NCBI RefSeq assembly: GCF_026016465.1
Contig: NZ_CP100390.1
Coordinates: forward strand, 3,144,501 to 3,208,500
Length of the DNA stretch: 64,000 nt
Direction of reading: 5' to 3'
DNA from: Alkalimarinus alittae
GTDB lineage: Bacteria > Pseudomonadota > Gammaproteobacteria > Pseudomonadales > Oleiphilaceae
Shown: one piece after another, positions 32,171-41,132 of the stretch
Layout of the letters: each line of letters begins with the position of its first letter
How positions within the stretch are numbered: the stretch's first letter is position 1
Made by a program: the position numbers and the translations under genes
The notes under the pieces: generated by a model
Database searches by the model: none
What the model saw: the letters and a program-made list of their open reading frames with translations, nothing else
What the model was told of the DNA's origin: nothing

Positions 32171-33478
32171 TTAGCTAGCAAAGTGTTCAGCACGGATGCG
32201 AACTACTTTTCCTTCTATCTCTGTTAACTCTTCAATTTCAGCAATCGCCTCATTGATACGAGCCTCTTTAACTTTATGAGTCAGCATAATCATCGGGATC
32301 ATACCTTCATGCAACTCTGACTCTTTCTGCATAACAGACTCAATATTGATGCCTTTAGCACTGAGTATAGACGCCACTTTTGCCAAAACCCCAGGGTGAT
32401 CGTTAGCCGATATACGCAAATAATACGCAGAGTAAATTTCATCCATCGGCAAAACAGGAAGATCTGTCATCTTTTCTGAGCTAAAGCCAAGGTATGGCAC
32501 AAGCACGCCTGCACCGGCATTAATCGCTCTAGCTATATCAACCACATCAGCAATAACAGCAGAAGCTGTCGCTTCAGAGCCCGCGCCTGCGCCGTAATAT
32601 AGGGTTTGACCTACCGCATCACCATCAACTAACACCGAATTCATAACACCGTCTACTTTTGCAAGTAACTGCTGCTCAGGCACCAATGTAGGATGAACAC
32701 GTAATTCAATACCATTTGAATGCTGACGGGTAATGCCTAAGTGCTTAATTCTATAGCCTAGCTCTTCTGCGTATACGACGTCATCCGTCGATAATTCACT
32801 GATACCCTCTGTATAAGCTGCATCAAACTGTAAAGGAACACCAAAAGCTGCTGAAGCCATAATGGTTAACTTATGGGCCGCATCGATACCTTCAACATCA
32901 AATGTAGGGTCTGCTTCAGCATAACCAAGTGCCTGAGCTTCTTTTAAGACATCAGAAAATTCACGTCCTTTATCTTTCATTTCTGTCAGAATAAAGTTAC
33001 CAGTGCCGTTTATGATGCCTGCTAGCCAATTAATCTTATTGGCTGCCATACCTTCGCGTAAGGCTTTAATAATTGGGATTCCGCCTGCTACTGCCGCTTC
33101 GTACGCAACCGTTACGTTCTTTTCTGCTGCCGCAGCAAAAATCTCATTACCATGAACCGCAATCAGCGCTTTATTAGCAGTAACAACATGTTTACCATTT
33201 TCTATCGCTTTAAGAACCAACTCTTTGGCTAGGTCATAACCCCCGATCAATTCAATAACAATATCAACGTCTGGGTTAGTGACCACATCAAATAGCTCTG
33301 TGGTGAAGCCAATACCAGTTAGGTCGCAATTATCTTTTAAGCGGCGAGAACCAACCTGAATAACCTCAATAGGGCAACCAGCTCGTCCGGAAATTGATTC
33401 TGCATTGCGCTTTAAAACATTAATCGCGCCACTCGCTACCGTACCCAGACCACATATACCTAATTTCACCGGTTTCAA
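32171..33478 (-). CDS. hom: Homoserine dehydrogenase
   Basis: Reduces aspartate semialdehyde to homoserine. I start at a TTG at 33478: GAGGT lies seven bases upstream, the product is 435 residues and it begins KPVKLGICGLGTV, the usual Hom N-terminus. The frame open to 33544 adds 22 residues of no recognisable kind. The nucleotide-binding loop is GICGLGTVASG, the catalytic region includes AYAEADPTFDVEG, and a C-terminal ACT domain (about 350-430) suggests threonine feedback. It is the monofunctional form, not fused to aspartokinase. thrC follows. Confidence 0.96.
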   Translation of the reverse strand: MKPVKLGICGLGTVASGAINVLKRNAESISGRAGCPIEVIQVGSRRLKDNCDLTGIGFTTELFDVVTNPDVDIVIELIGGYDLAKELVLKAIENGKHVVTANKALIAVHGNEIFAAAAEKNVTVAYEAAVAGGIPIIKALREGMAANKINWLAGIINGTGNFILTEMKDKGREFSDVLKEAQALGYAEADPTFDVEGIDAAHKLTIMASAAFGVPLQFDAAYTEGISELSTDDVVYAEELGYRIKHLGITRQHSNGIELRVHPTLVPEQQLLAKVDGVMNSVLVDGDAVGQTLYYGAGAGSEATASAVIADVVDIARAINAGAGVLVPYLGFSSEKMTDLPVLPMDEIYSAYYLRISANDHPGVLAKVASILSAKGINIESVMQKESELHEGMIPMIMLTHKVKEARINEAIAEIEELTEIEGKVVRIRAEHFAS

Positions 33479-33803
33479 ACCTATTACCTCACACGAATTA
33501 ACGTTATTACAAACGACTCTAATCATGCCGCTCAACAAAGACATCCATTAATAAACAATACTCTATTTAATAAGATGTGCGCTCTTATATCAATGCAGAC
33601 ATGGCAGACTGACTAACCCATTTCCAACATCTAATTTATCATCGGGCATATTATATCTTTTCGATAAAGAAAAAAACTCGACAACGATCTCTTTAGTGCG
33701 GAATATAAGAAAGGAATAAAAAAGAATGTATAAAGTGGCTTTAAGTAGAAAACCTAAACACCACTTTATTTAGCCTACATATCATGTAAACACTGCGAGC
33801 GTA
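33479..33803. other. hom/dsbC intergenic region
   Basis: A 325-base gap with no gene. The pair TAAAGTGG (33731-33738) and CCACTTTA (33761-33768) could form an eight-base-pair hairpin after the dsbC stop, without a T-run. The hom promoter should lie here, but I see no convincing -35/-10 pair. Confidence 0.35.
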
Positions 33804-34556
33804 CTATAAAACGCCTAGCTGTTTAGCTAAGGTTTCCGCAGGCGCATAGCCCGGCAATAGCTTTCCTGACTCCAACACGATTGCTGGCGTACCCGTAACA
33901 CCTACTCGCTGCCCCAGCTCTAAATGTCGAGCAATGGGGTTGTCACAGCTTTTGTTTGGAATAGTTGTTCCGCTTTTAGCTTTAGTCATAGCACTCATAG
34001 GGTCATCAGCACACCAAGCCGATACGAGCTTATTGTATGATTGAGAGCCTACTCCTGCACGCGGGTAGCCCAAGTAATCAACTCGTACCCCCATTGCGTT
34101 TAACTTAGGTACTTCCTTGTGAAGCTTTCTACAATAGCCACAATCTATGTCTGTAAACACTGTAATAGTGGCCTTAGTTTCTCCCTTAGGCACAAACGAT
34201 AGCTTTTCAGACTCAGGAATAGCCGCCATCGTACCTGCGCGCCCCACTTCTCTTTTTTGCTCTGTTATATTGGTAATCTTAAGGCCATCTAAATGATAAA
34301 CCTCCCCTGCAATAATATATTTACCATCAGCAGACACTAACAAAGGCTGATCGCTGGTTGAAGACACCTCAAACAACCCTGAAAAAGACGTTTTTTCAAT
34401 TGATGTAATGTTTAGCGCAGGTAAGGATGCACCTAATTGCGCTCTAATATCTTTATCTACCTGCTCGCTTACCGTATCAGCAGCGCTCACCGCACTAGCA
34501 GCACCAAGGGCAGCCACCCCACAAAGCATCGCCGCACTTAAAAATCTGACAAACAT
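33804..34556 (-). CDS. dsbC: Periplasmic thiol:disulfide interchange protein DsbC
   Basis: DsbC isomerises wrong disulfides in the periplasm. The 250-residue protein has a signal peptide ending at about residue 25 (ASAVSA), an N-terminal dimerisation domain and a thioredoxin domain with the CGYC active site at 139-142. A further cysteine pair (in WCADDPM and SCDNP) matches the structural disulfide of DsbC. A sigma-E promoter match lies 128 bases upstream. The usual neighbour xerD is not present here. Confidence 0.96.
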   Translation of the reverse strand: MFVRFLSAAMLCGVAALGAASAVSAADTVSEQVDKDIRAQLGASLPALNITSIEKTSFSGLFEVSSTSDQPLLVSADGKYIIAGEVYHLDGLKITNITEQKREVGRAGTMAAIPESEKLSFVPKGETKATITVFTDIDCGYCRKLHKEVPKLNAMGVRVDYLGYPRAGVGSQSYNKLVSAWCADDPMSAMTKAKSGTTIPNKSCDNPIARHLELGQRVGVTGTPAIVLESGKLLPGYAPAETLAKQLGVL

Positions 34557-34817
34557 TGCATCACCTAATCAAAATATTAATTCTTATATCATCCGCACAA
34601 CAAAAGAAGCATTATAAAATGCCACTGTCATAAAGAATCCTGTTTAAAAATAGCTACACCCACAAACAACCATATTCAATAACTATGACTGCATTATAAC
34701 CACGAAAGTTCCCATTATTTCCATTACTATTGTGTAATAGTTGCGCCTACTGCAGTGCTCTACACGCTGCAGCAACTTAACATGCTGATTTTACCGGCAA
34801 GGTGAATTTTAGGCATA
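34557..34817. promoter_or_regulatory. dsbC upstream region
   Basis: The gap between the rplS terminator and dsbC. It holds the sigma-E-like promoter listed separately and an imperfect pairing around CTGCAG (near 34752 and 34771). No gene is visible. Confidence 0.4.
34684..34712 (-). promoter_or_regulatory. Candidate sigma-E promoter of dsbC
   Basis: On the minus strand a perfect GGAACTT (34706-34712) is followed after 16 bases by GTCATA (34684-34689). That agrees with sigma-E consensus -35 and with the TC of the -10. dsbC has been reported as sigma-E-controlled in E. coli, so position and sequence agree. Confidence 0.5.
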
Positions 34818-34846
34818 AAAAAAGGTAGCTCAACGCTACCTTTTTT
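34818..34846 (-). terminator. Terminator after rplS
   Basis: Twelve base pairs (34818-34829 with 34835-34846) including an A/T tract, loop TCAAC, continued by more T on the minus strand. It ends the rpsP-rimM-trmD-rplS operon 16 bases past the rplS stop. Confidence 0.9.
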
Positions 34847-34861
34847 GGACCTGCTACCGGC

Positions 34862-35218
34862 TTAGCCTAGCTTCTCTTTAATACGAGCAGCCTTACCAGA
34901 ACGATCACGAAGATAATAAAGCTTCGCTTGGTTAACATCACCACGACGCTTAACAGTAATGCTGTCGATCAACTTACTGAACGTTTGGAATGTTCTTTCT
35001 ACGCCAACGCTGTACGAAATTTTACGCACAGTGAAAGAAGAGTTTAAACCGCGGTTACGCTTAGCAATAACAACACCTTCATATGCCTGAAGACGCTCAC
35101 GATCACCTTCTTTTACTTTAACCTGAACGACAACTGTATCGCCTGGTCCAAATTCTGCTATCTCTTGACCCATCTGCTCAGATTCGATCTGAGTAATGAT
35201 ATTGTTCTTACCGCTCAT
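34862..35218 (-). CDS. rplS: 50S ribosomal protein L19
   Basis: L19 sits at the 30S-50S interface. The 118-residue protein shows [20 protein letters not shown] (about 23-42) and the basic C-terminal segment with [19 protein letters not shown]. It is last in rpsP-rimM-trmD-rplS, an operon conserved across bacteria, 38 bases after trmD, with a strong terminator after it. Confidence 0.99.
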   Translation of the reverse strand: MSGKNNIITQIESEQMGQEIAEFGPGDTVVVQVKVKEGDRERLQAYEGVVIAKRNRGLNSSFTVRKISYSVGVERTFQTFSKLIDSITVKRRGDVNQAKLYYLRDRSGKAARIKEKLG

Positions 35219-35256
35219 TGTTTGCTCCTAAGAAAAAGCTGTTAAATCCGATCGAG

Positions 35257-36003
35257 CTAGCCGGAAGCACTCTGCTCGCGGACAAACTCTTCTAACAACC
35301 CCTTCTCCTCCTCTGAAAGAATTTTATCTTCCAGCAGATCCGGGCGTCGTTGCCATGTTCTACCCAGTGACTCTTTTAGTCGCCACCGCCTAATCTGTTC
35401 ATGGTGCCCACCCATCAGCACATCCGGCACTTTTTCACCCTGAAAAACTTCAGGCCTAGTATAGTGAGGACAATCTAGCAGACCATCGTAAAACGAGTCC
35501 TGCACTGCTGATTGGTCATGCCCCAATACTCCGGGGATTAAACGGGCTATAGCATCGATCACTGTTATGGCAGCAATTTCACCACCACTTAATACAAAGT
35601 CGCCCAAGGACCACTCTTCATCGATTTCTGCTTTTATCAGTCGTTCGTCTACACCTTCATAACGCCCAGCGACCAAAATTAACTTTTGAACGCTAGCTAA
35701 GTGCTGAACCCCAGCCTGATCAAGCCTTTTGCCTTGAGGCGATAAATATACCACCTTAACACCTTCGCCTGCAGCTTTTTTTGCTGCCGCGATTGCGTCC
35801 TGCAAAGGCTGTACCTTCATTAACATTCCAGGACCGCCGCCATAAGGCCTGTCATCAACAGTACGATGACGATCATGGGTAAAATCTCTTGGGTTCCAAG
35901 CTTGGAACGCCATGATCCGATTCTTAAATGCCCTGCCTGTCACACCATAATCTGTGACAGCCTGAAACATTTCTGGAAACAGAGTAACTGTTCCAATCCA
36001 CAC
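35257..36003 (-). CDS. trmD: tRNA (guanine-N1-)-methyltransferase TrmD
   Basis: Methylates G37 of tRNAs with a G at position 36, which keeps the reading frame. The 248-residue protein has the SPOUT trefoil-knot signature: [10 protein letters not shown] (about 53-62), [10 protein letters not shown] and [11 protein letters not shown]. The start is ATG at 36003, three bases after the rimM stop. RimM-TrmD coupling is standard in this operon. Confidence 0.98.
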   Translation of the reverse strand: MWIGTVTLFPEMFQAVTDYGVTGRAFKNRIMAFQAWNPRDFTHDRHRTVDDRPYGGGPGMLMKVQPLQDAIAAAKKAAGEGVKVVYLSPQGKRLDQAGVQHLASVQKLILVAGRYEGVDERLIKAEIDEEWSLGDFVLSGGEIAAITVIDAIARLIPGVLGHDQSAVQDSFYDGLLDCPHYTRPEVFQGEKVPDVLMGGHHEQIRRWRLKESLGRTWQRRPDLLEDKILSEEEKGLLEEFVREQSASG

Positions 36004-36006
36004 GGC

Positions 36007-36534
36007 TTAAAACTCCGGATCCCAATCCACCGTGATGGTTTTTTCTTCAAGGTCGATATCAGTCACTACTTCTCCTGGCAGATAAGGAATCAAGCGCTCT
36101 CTTTTAGCATCGCCTCGATTTCCCTTAACAACCATCACATCATTTGATCCAGTTTCGATAAGATGACTTACCTTTCCTAAATCAACCCCTTCAATAGTTT
36201 TTACTGAAAGGCCTTCTAACTGATGCCAGTAGAACTCACCATCGTCAAGCTCTGGCAATTCTTCTGATGAGACCACAATAAGCGATCCACAAAACTGCTG
36301 AGCTAGCTCTCTATCATTACAGCCTTCAATACAAGCAACCAAGCCTTTACCGTGCTTCTTACCTGTCGATAGATCAACCACTCTTTCTACGCCATCTTTC
36401 TTTAAAGTCCAACGACGATACTGGAGTATATTTTCTATCGGATCGGTAAAAGAATAAATCTTCACCCACCCTTTAACACCATAAACTGAAGTAATTTTGC
36501 CAAGAACCGCTTCACTACTTTTACTACGACTCAT
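36007..36534 (-). CDS. rimM: Ribosome maturation factor RimM
   Basis: RimM binds S19 during 30S maturation. The 175-residue protein has the N-terminal RimM domain (VLGKITSVYGVKGWVKIYSFTD, about 10-31) and a C-terminal PRC-barrel (GEFYWHQLEGLSV and on). It lies between rpsP and trmD, three bases before trmD. Confidence 0.97.
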   Translation of the reverse strand: MSRSKSSEAVLGKITSVYGVKGWVKIYSFTDPIENILQYRRWTLKKDGVERVVDLSTGKKHGKGLVACIEGCNDRELAQQFCGSLIVVSSEELPELDDGEFYWHQLEGLSVKTIEGVDLGKVSHLIETGSNDVMVVKGNRGDAKRERLIPYLPGEVVTDIDLEEKTITVDWDPEF

Positions 36535-36609
36535 GACTACCTCTAGCTTACAATTCTGTATTGATACAGATCACTGACCTTGATGCTACTCACCGATACT
36601 TAAAATAAA

Positions 36610-36858
36610 TTAAGCAGCAGTTTGAACTTCTTTTAGTAGCTTAGCTACGCGTTCTGAAGTTGTTGCGCCTTTATCTAACCAAAACTGAACGCGTTCAACA
36701 TCTATACGCAGACGCTCTTCTTGGCCTCGAGCAATAGGATTAAAAAACCCTACACGCTCTAAGTAACGACCATCGCGAGCATTGCGACTATCAGTAACTG
36801 ACAAATGGTAAAACGGGCGTTTTTTAGAGCCGCCACGAGCTAAACGGATTGTAACCAT
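36610..36858 (-). CDS. rpsP: 30S ribosomal protein S16
   Basis: The S16 protein has 82 residues when started at the ATG at 36858 ([19 protein letters not shown]). A longer frame to 36912 adds 18 unlikely residues. AGGA lies about ten bases upstream. It is first in the rpsP-rimM-trmD-rplS operon, and a promoter with a GC-rich discriminator lies about 70 bases upstream. Confidence 0.98.
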   Translation of the reverse strand: MVTIRLARGGSKKRPFYHLSVTDSRNARDGRYLERVGFFNPIARGQEERLRIDVERVQFWLDKGATTSERVAKLLKEVQTAA

Positions 36859-36926
36859 TTCGCTAGGTATCCTGTTAATACTGTTAACATCCACACAATA
36901 AATGCATGGCATTCGAAAGGGCGCAA

Positions 36927-36955
36927 ATTCTACTCAAAAACAAATCATTTTAAAA
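36927..36955 (-). promoter_or_regulatory. Candidate promoter of the rpsP operon
   Basis: On the minus strand TAGAAT (36927-36932) is preceded at 17 bases by TTTTAA (36950-36955) and followed by TTGCGCCC, a GC-rich discriminator typical of growth-controlled ribosomal promoters. The -35 is weak. Confidence 0.45.
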
Positions 36956-37081
36956 CCTATAATTTGTTTTTTTGTTAAAAAACGCACCCTATTTTTATAT
37001 ATTGCAGTAAAGATCAGCCAAAATAGCCATTTCAACCCTGCAACAATAATCATTAAGCGCCAAATTTAAACCCTAAAAGAG

Positions 37082-38461
37082 CTACATTCGACCCATAGGA
37101 GGAAAACCACCACCAGGAGGCATCATTCCTTTCATGCCTCTCATCATATTGGCCATTCCGCCCTTTTTAGTAAACTTCTTCATCATTTTTTGCATTTGCT
37201 TATGCTGCTTAAGCAGTCTGTTTACATCTTGTATTTGCGTACCAGAGCCTGCAGCAATGCGTCGCTTACGAGGATTATTAATCACATCAGGAAAACGTCT
37301 CTCGTGAGGTGTCATAGAGCAAATCATAGCTTCCATCTGCCCTAGCGACTTGTCATTTACATGCTGCTGAGCAGCCTGAGCCATCTGACCCATACCAGGC
37401 AATTTGTCTAGCAGATTCCCCATACCGCCCATATTCTTCATTTGCAGAAGCTGATCACGAAAATCCTCAAGATCAAAACCTTTTCCTTTTTTTATCTTCT
37501 TAGTTAGCTTATCTGCTTTTTTCTTGTCTAGGTTACGCTCAGCCTCTTCAATCAGCGTAAGAACATCACCCATCCCCAGAATTCGCGATGCAACACGATC
37601 AGGATAAAAAGGTTCAAGTGCGTCAGTTTTCTCACCAACACCCATAAATTTGATTGGTTTACCCGTGATAGATCGAACAGAAAGTGCAGCACCCCCTCGG
37701 GCATCACCATCTGTTTTAGTCAGTACAACACCCGTTAACGGCAAGGCATCATTAAATGCCTTAGCTGTATTAGCGGCATCCTGACCCGTCATCGAATCAA
37801 CAACAAACAGAGTTTCAACAGGGTTAACCGCGGCATGAAGCCCTTTTATTTCCCCCATCATCTCTTCGTCTATGTGCAATCGGCCTGCCGTATCGACAAT
37901 CACCACATCCATAAACTTTTTCTTAGCGGCATCAATCGCTAACGAAGCAATATCAATTGGATTCTGGTCAGATGTACTAGGGAAAAACTCTACACCAACT
38001 TCTGCTGCAAGTGTTTCTAGCTGCTTGATGGCGGCTGGTCGATATACATCAGCACTAACCACCATTACTTTTTTCTTTTCACGCTCAGTTAAAAAGCGAG
38101 CAAGTTTGGCAACCGTTGTCGTTTTACCTGCCCCCTGTAAACCGGCCATCATAATAACCGCTGGCGGCTGAGCAGATAAATCTAATGATTCACATGTCTG
38201 CCCCATCACCCGAACAAGTTCCGCATCAACAATACGTACAAACTCTTGCCCCGGCGTCAGGCTTCTCATTACTTCTTGGCCAACAGACCGCAACTTAACT
38301 TGCTCAACGAAGTCTTTAACAACCGGAAGCGCCACATCCGCCTCAAGCAGAGCCATCCTTACTTCTCTGAGGGTTTCTTTAATATTATCTTCGGTGAGCT
38401 TAGCCTGCCCTGTGATTTTTTTCAGGCTGCCAGAAAGTCTGTCGGTTAAATTTTCAAACAT
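37082..38461 (-). CDS. ffh: Signal recognition particle protein Ffh
   Basis: Ffh with 4.5S RNA delivers nascent membrane proteins to FtsY. I start it at the ATG at 38461 (459 residues, MFENLTDRLS), not the frame start at 38482. The N domain is followed by the G domain (GLQGAGKTTT, DTAGRLHID, TKTDGDARGG) and the methionine-rich M domain, ending in a Gly-Met-Pro tail. It lies upstream of rpsP on the same strand. The neighbour on the other side is a CcsA-like gene on the plus strand, as in Pseudomonas. Confidence 0.98.
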   Translation of the reverse strand: MFENLTDRLSGSLKKITGQAKLTEDNIKETLREVRMALLEADVALPVVKDFVEQVKLRSVGQEVMRSLTPGQEFVRIVDAELVRVMGQTCESLDLSAQPPAVIMMAGLQGAGKTTTVAKLARFLTEREKKKVMVVSADVYRPAAIKQLETLAAEVGVEFFPSTSDQNPIDIASLAIDAAKKKFMDVVIVDTAGRLHIDEEMMGEIKGLHAAVNPVETLFVVDSMTGQDAANTAKAFNDALPLTGVVLTKTDGDARGGAALSVRSITGKPIKFMGVGEKTDALEPFYPDRVASRILGMGDVLTLIEEAERNLDKKKADKLTKKIKKGKGFDLEDFRDQLLQMKNMGGMGNLLDKLPGMGQMAQAAQQHVNDKSLGQMEAMICSMTPHERRFPDVINNPRKRRIAAGSGTQIQDVNRLLKQHKQMQKMMKKFTKKGGMANMMRGMKGMMPPGGGFPPMGRM

Positions 38462-38653
38462 GATGCGTCTCGTTGATTCCAAAATGTTACGATTCGACCA
38501 TTATAACCGAGACTTTCAAACAAAACGAGACAACACTTTGAAGAGATATCAATAAGAACTTTAAAAGCTTTGATATGAAACAGTACACACGCAAGCAGAT
38601 GACTGGTAATCTATAGTCAGTTTTTGTATCTGATCATACCTTTACGGACAACC

Positions 38654-39448
38654 ATGAACATACTTTTTTTCGGGCTGACATCAATAGCACTCTACTCACT
38701 TGGCACAACATATCAAGCGTTAATCTATTTCCGAAAAACACCGTCTAAACCTTTTTGCGCATTACTCTTAGGCTTAATAGCAGCAGCCGCTCACAGCACA
38801 ATGACTTATGGGCTTATTTCATTGAATGGTGGCTTAGACCTTAGTTTCTTTAACGCGTCCTCGCTATTTGCAAGCCTTATAGTCGCCGTATTACTAATCG
38901 TTAGCGTGCAACGCCCTACGCACAATCTTTTTTTGGTCGCCTATCCCATAGCGATAGCCACCATCATTTGCGCATTGCTCTTTGATGCAAATCCAGAAAA
39001 TTTAACCTATGAAAACTCAGGCATACTGTCGCATATCATCCTTTCAGTGCTCGCCTATAGCGTTTTCACTCTAGCAGCAGGCCAGGCACTTCTTCTGTAT
39101 TTACAGAATAAACAACTAAAAACAAATTACACTAGCCTTCTCATTAAAAATCTTCCACCACTCCAAACAATGGAGGCTCTATTATTTGAAATGATCTGGG
39201 CCGGCCTCATTCTACTGACTCTTGGTATCATTAGCGGCACCATCTTTATAGATGACCTGTTTGCCCAACACCTTGTTCACAAAACCATCCTATCCATCAT
39301 AGCATGGCTGATCTTTAGCTCACTTCTAATAGGCAGACAACTAAAAGGTTGGAGAGGCATTACAGCCAGCAAATGGACGCTATGGGGATGCCTATTTCTC
39401 ATGCTTGGCTATTTCGGAAGCAAACTAGTTATCGAACTAATACTCTAA
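38654..39448 (+). CDS. CcsA/YpjD-family inner-membrane protein
   Basis: A 264-residue protein with about eight membrane helices. It fits the YpjD group of the cytochrome c assembly (CcsA/CcmC-like) family, which usually lies between ffh and a CBS-domain transporter gene. The tryptophan-rich haem motif of true CcmC is not clear here. I start at the ATG at 38654 with GGA five bases upstream. It is divergent from ffh; the corB-like gene follows 92 bases later. Confidence 0.85.
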   Translation: MNILFFGLTSIALYSLGTTYQALIYFRKTPSKPFCALLLGLIAAAAHSTMTYGLISLNGGLDLSFFNASSLFASLIVAVLLIVSVQRPTHNLFLVAYPIAIATIICALLFDANPENLTYENSGILSHIILSVLAYSVFTLAAGQALLLYLQNKQLKTNYTSLLIKNLPPLQTMEALLFEMIWAGLILLTLGIISGTIFIDDLFAQHLVHKTILSIIAWLIFSSLLIGRQLKGWRGITASKWTLWGCLFLMLGYFGSKLVIELIL

Positions 39449-39540
39449 ACAACACAAACTTAACCATTAGACAGAAATCTTGACAGTACTATCGATGAGA
39501 TTTAGTCTTCAACTTAAACCCCGCAAGAGCACCTACGACA

Positions 39541-40800
39541 TTGAACGAAAGCTCAACTGAGTTGCTATTTTTACTCCTACTATTACTCATCATCCTCTCT
39601 GGGTTTTTTTCTAGCTCCGAAACAGGCATGATGTCATTAAATAGGTATCGCCTAAAACACCTAACAAGAAGTGGTCATAAAGGCGCGCAAAGAGCCAGTA
39701 AGCTTTTGGCTCGCACCGACCAACTCATTGGCGTCATTTTAATTGGCAACAACTTCGTCAATATTTTTGCTTCTTCAATTGCAACCATTATCGCACTTCG
39801 TCTATGGGGTGACGCAGGCATTGCAATTGCCACTGCCGCACTGACGTTTGTCATTTTAATTTTTGCCGAAGTAACCCCTAAAACACTGGCAGCCCTATAC
39901 CCTGAAAAAGTCGCCTTTCCAGCCACCTATATCTTAACACCATTACTAAAACTGCTATACCCGCTAGTTTGGTGCGTAAACTTAATTACCAACAGCTTGC
40001 TAAAAATGCTGGGAGTTAAGCAAAACGACCAAGGGTCAGACAACCTAAGCAGAGAAGAATTAAGAACGCTTGTCAACGAGGCGGGCGCACTCATCCCACA
40101 AAAGCACCAGGACATGCTTGTCGGCATACTTGACCTCGAAAAAGTAACTGTAAACGACATTATGGTGCCAAGAAATGAAATAGCAGGCATTGATATCGAG
40201 GATGATTTTTCTGTCATCATTAATCAACTTGAATCCAGCCAACACACTAGACTGCCTGTTTATAAAAGCGACATCAACAACATTATAGGCGTACTCCACC
40301 TTCGTAACTTAACGCGAGTACTATCACAAGAGAACCCCAACAAAGCAACATTACTTCAAGAGTGCCGAGACCCCTATTTTATACCTGAAAGCACACCGCT
40401 TCACACCCAACTAATGAACTTTCAAAAAGAAAAAAGGCGTATCGGCATCGTTGTTGATGAATATGGTGACATCATGGGCATTGCAACAATGGAAGACATT
40501 CTTGAAGAAATTGTGGGTGAGTTCACCACCAACTTCTCATCCAATAGCCCTGACATCATACCTCAAGAAGACGGCAGCTTTATAATTGACGGATCAGCTA
40601 CAATAAGAACCATCAATAAAACCCTATCTTGGGATTTACCAACATCAGGCCCAAAAACCCTTAACGGTCTAATTACTGAAGCCTTAGAGACAATACCCGA
40701 TACAAGTGTTTGCTTAAAACTCCACAAACATCAAATGGAAATAAAGCAAATAAAGGACAATATGGTAAAAACTGTACGGATATCTCCACCGACCAAATAA
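39541..40800 (+). CDS. CorB/CorC-type CNNM transporter with CBS domains
   Basis: A 419-residue membrane protein of the CNNM/UPF0053 family, linked to magnesium and cobalt efflux. The N-terminal DUF21 domain has about four helices (1-180; SGFFSSSETGMMSLNRYRL at about 20-38), two CBS domains follow (about 205-325; VDEYGDIMGIATMEDILEEIVGE) and a C-terminal CorC_HlyC domain (about 335-415). It starts at a TTG at 39541 without a strong ribosome site, so the start is uncertain. It follows ypjD, a conserved pairing. Confidence 0.9.
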   Translation: MNESSTELLFLLLLLLIILSGFFSSSETGMMSLNRYRLKHLTRSGHKGAQRASKLLARTDQLIGVILIGNNFVNIFASSIATIIALRLWGDAGIAIATAALTFVILIFAEVTPKTLAALYPEKVAFPATYILTPLLKLLYPLVWCVNLITNSLLKMLGVKQNDQGSDNLSREELRTLVNEAGALIPQKHQDMLVGILDLEKVTVNDIMVPRNEIAGIDIEDDFSVIINQLESSQHTRLPVYKSDINNIIGVLHLRNLTRVLSQENPNKATLLQECRDPYFIPESTPLHTQLMNFQKEKRRIGIVVDEYGDIMGIATMEDILEEIVGEFTTNFSSNSPDIIPQEDGSFIIDGSATIRTINKTLSWDLPTSGPKTLNGLITEALETIPDTSVCLKLHKHQMEIKQIKDNMVKTVRISPPTK

Positions 40801-40960
40801 CCGTTTCCATACATGCCCTAGCTCACAAATTGTAAAAAAACGCAAAAAGCACGCACAATTAACAAAGCTCTGTGTTTTTTTGTTACTTTTTATTGCTATA
40901 CTATATATGAGTTTGATTTTTTAAAAACGCTCTGCTAAGAACTATACTATCAAGAAGCAT

Positions 40961-41028
40961 AATAGGTACGTATAGATAATAGGTACGTATAGATAATAGG
41001 TACGTATAGATAATAGGTACTTATAGCA
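40961..41028. repeat. Four 17-bp tandem repeats upstream of the DUF1631 gene
   Basis: Three identical 17-base units (40961-40977, 40978-40994, 40995-41011) and a fourth diverged at its end (41012-41028). Each unit holds GGTACGTATAG with the palindrome TACGTA (TACTTA in the fourth). The array lies 104 bases before the DUF1631 ATG, in a 332-base gap that has an AT-rich TATACT-containing stretch near 40900 upstream of it. The array could be a binding-site array, or a slippage-prone spacer. No gene is visible in this gap. Confidence 0.9.
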
Positions 41029-41132
41029 AGCAGTCACTATAAAAGTGCATACTAATAATAATCATAAAGCTGTAATACATTTGGTGAGCTCGGCAAGATC
41101 ATCAGGTTGAGAGTCGTCCATGGGAGTATTTA

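Noticed and set aside
36936-36971. AT-only hairpin between ffh and rpsP as a terminator
   Set aside because: Ten base pairs, but almost only A and T; the stability is too low, and it overlaps the likely rpsP promoter.
40961-41028. Tandem repeats as a CRISPR array
   Set aside because: The units are only 17 bases, directly adjacent without spacers, and no cas genes are near.
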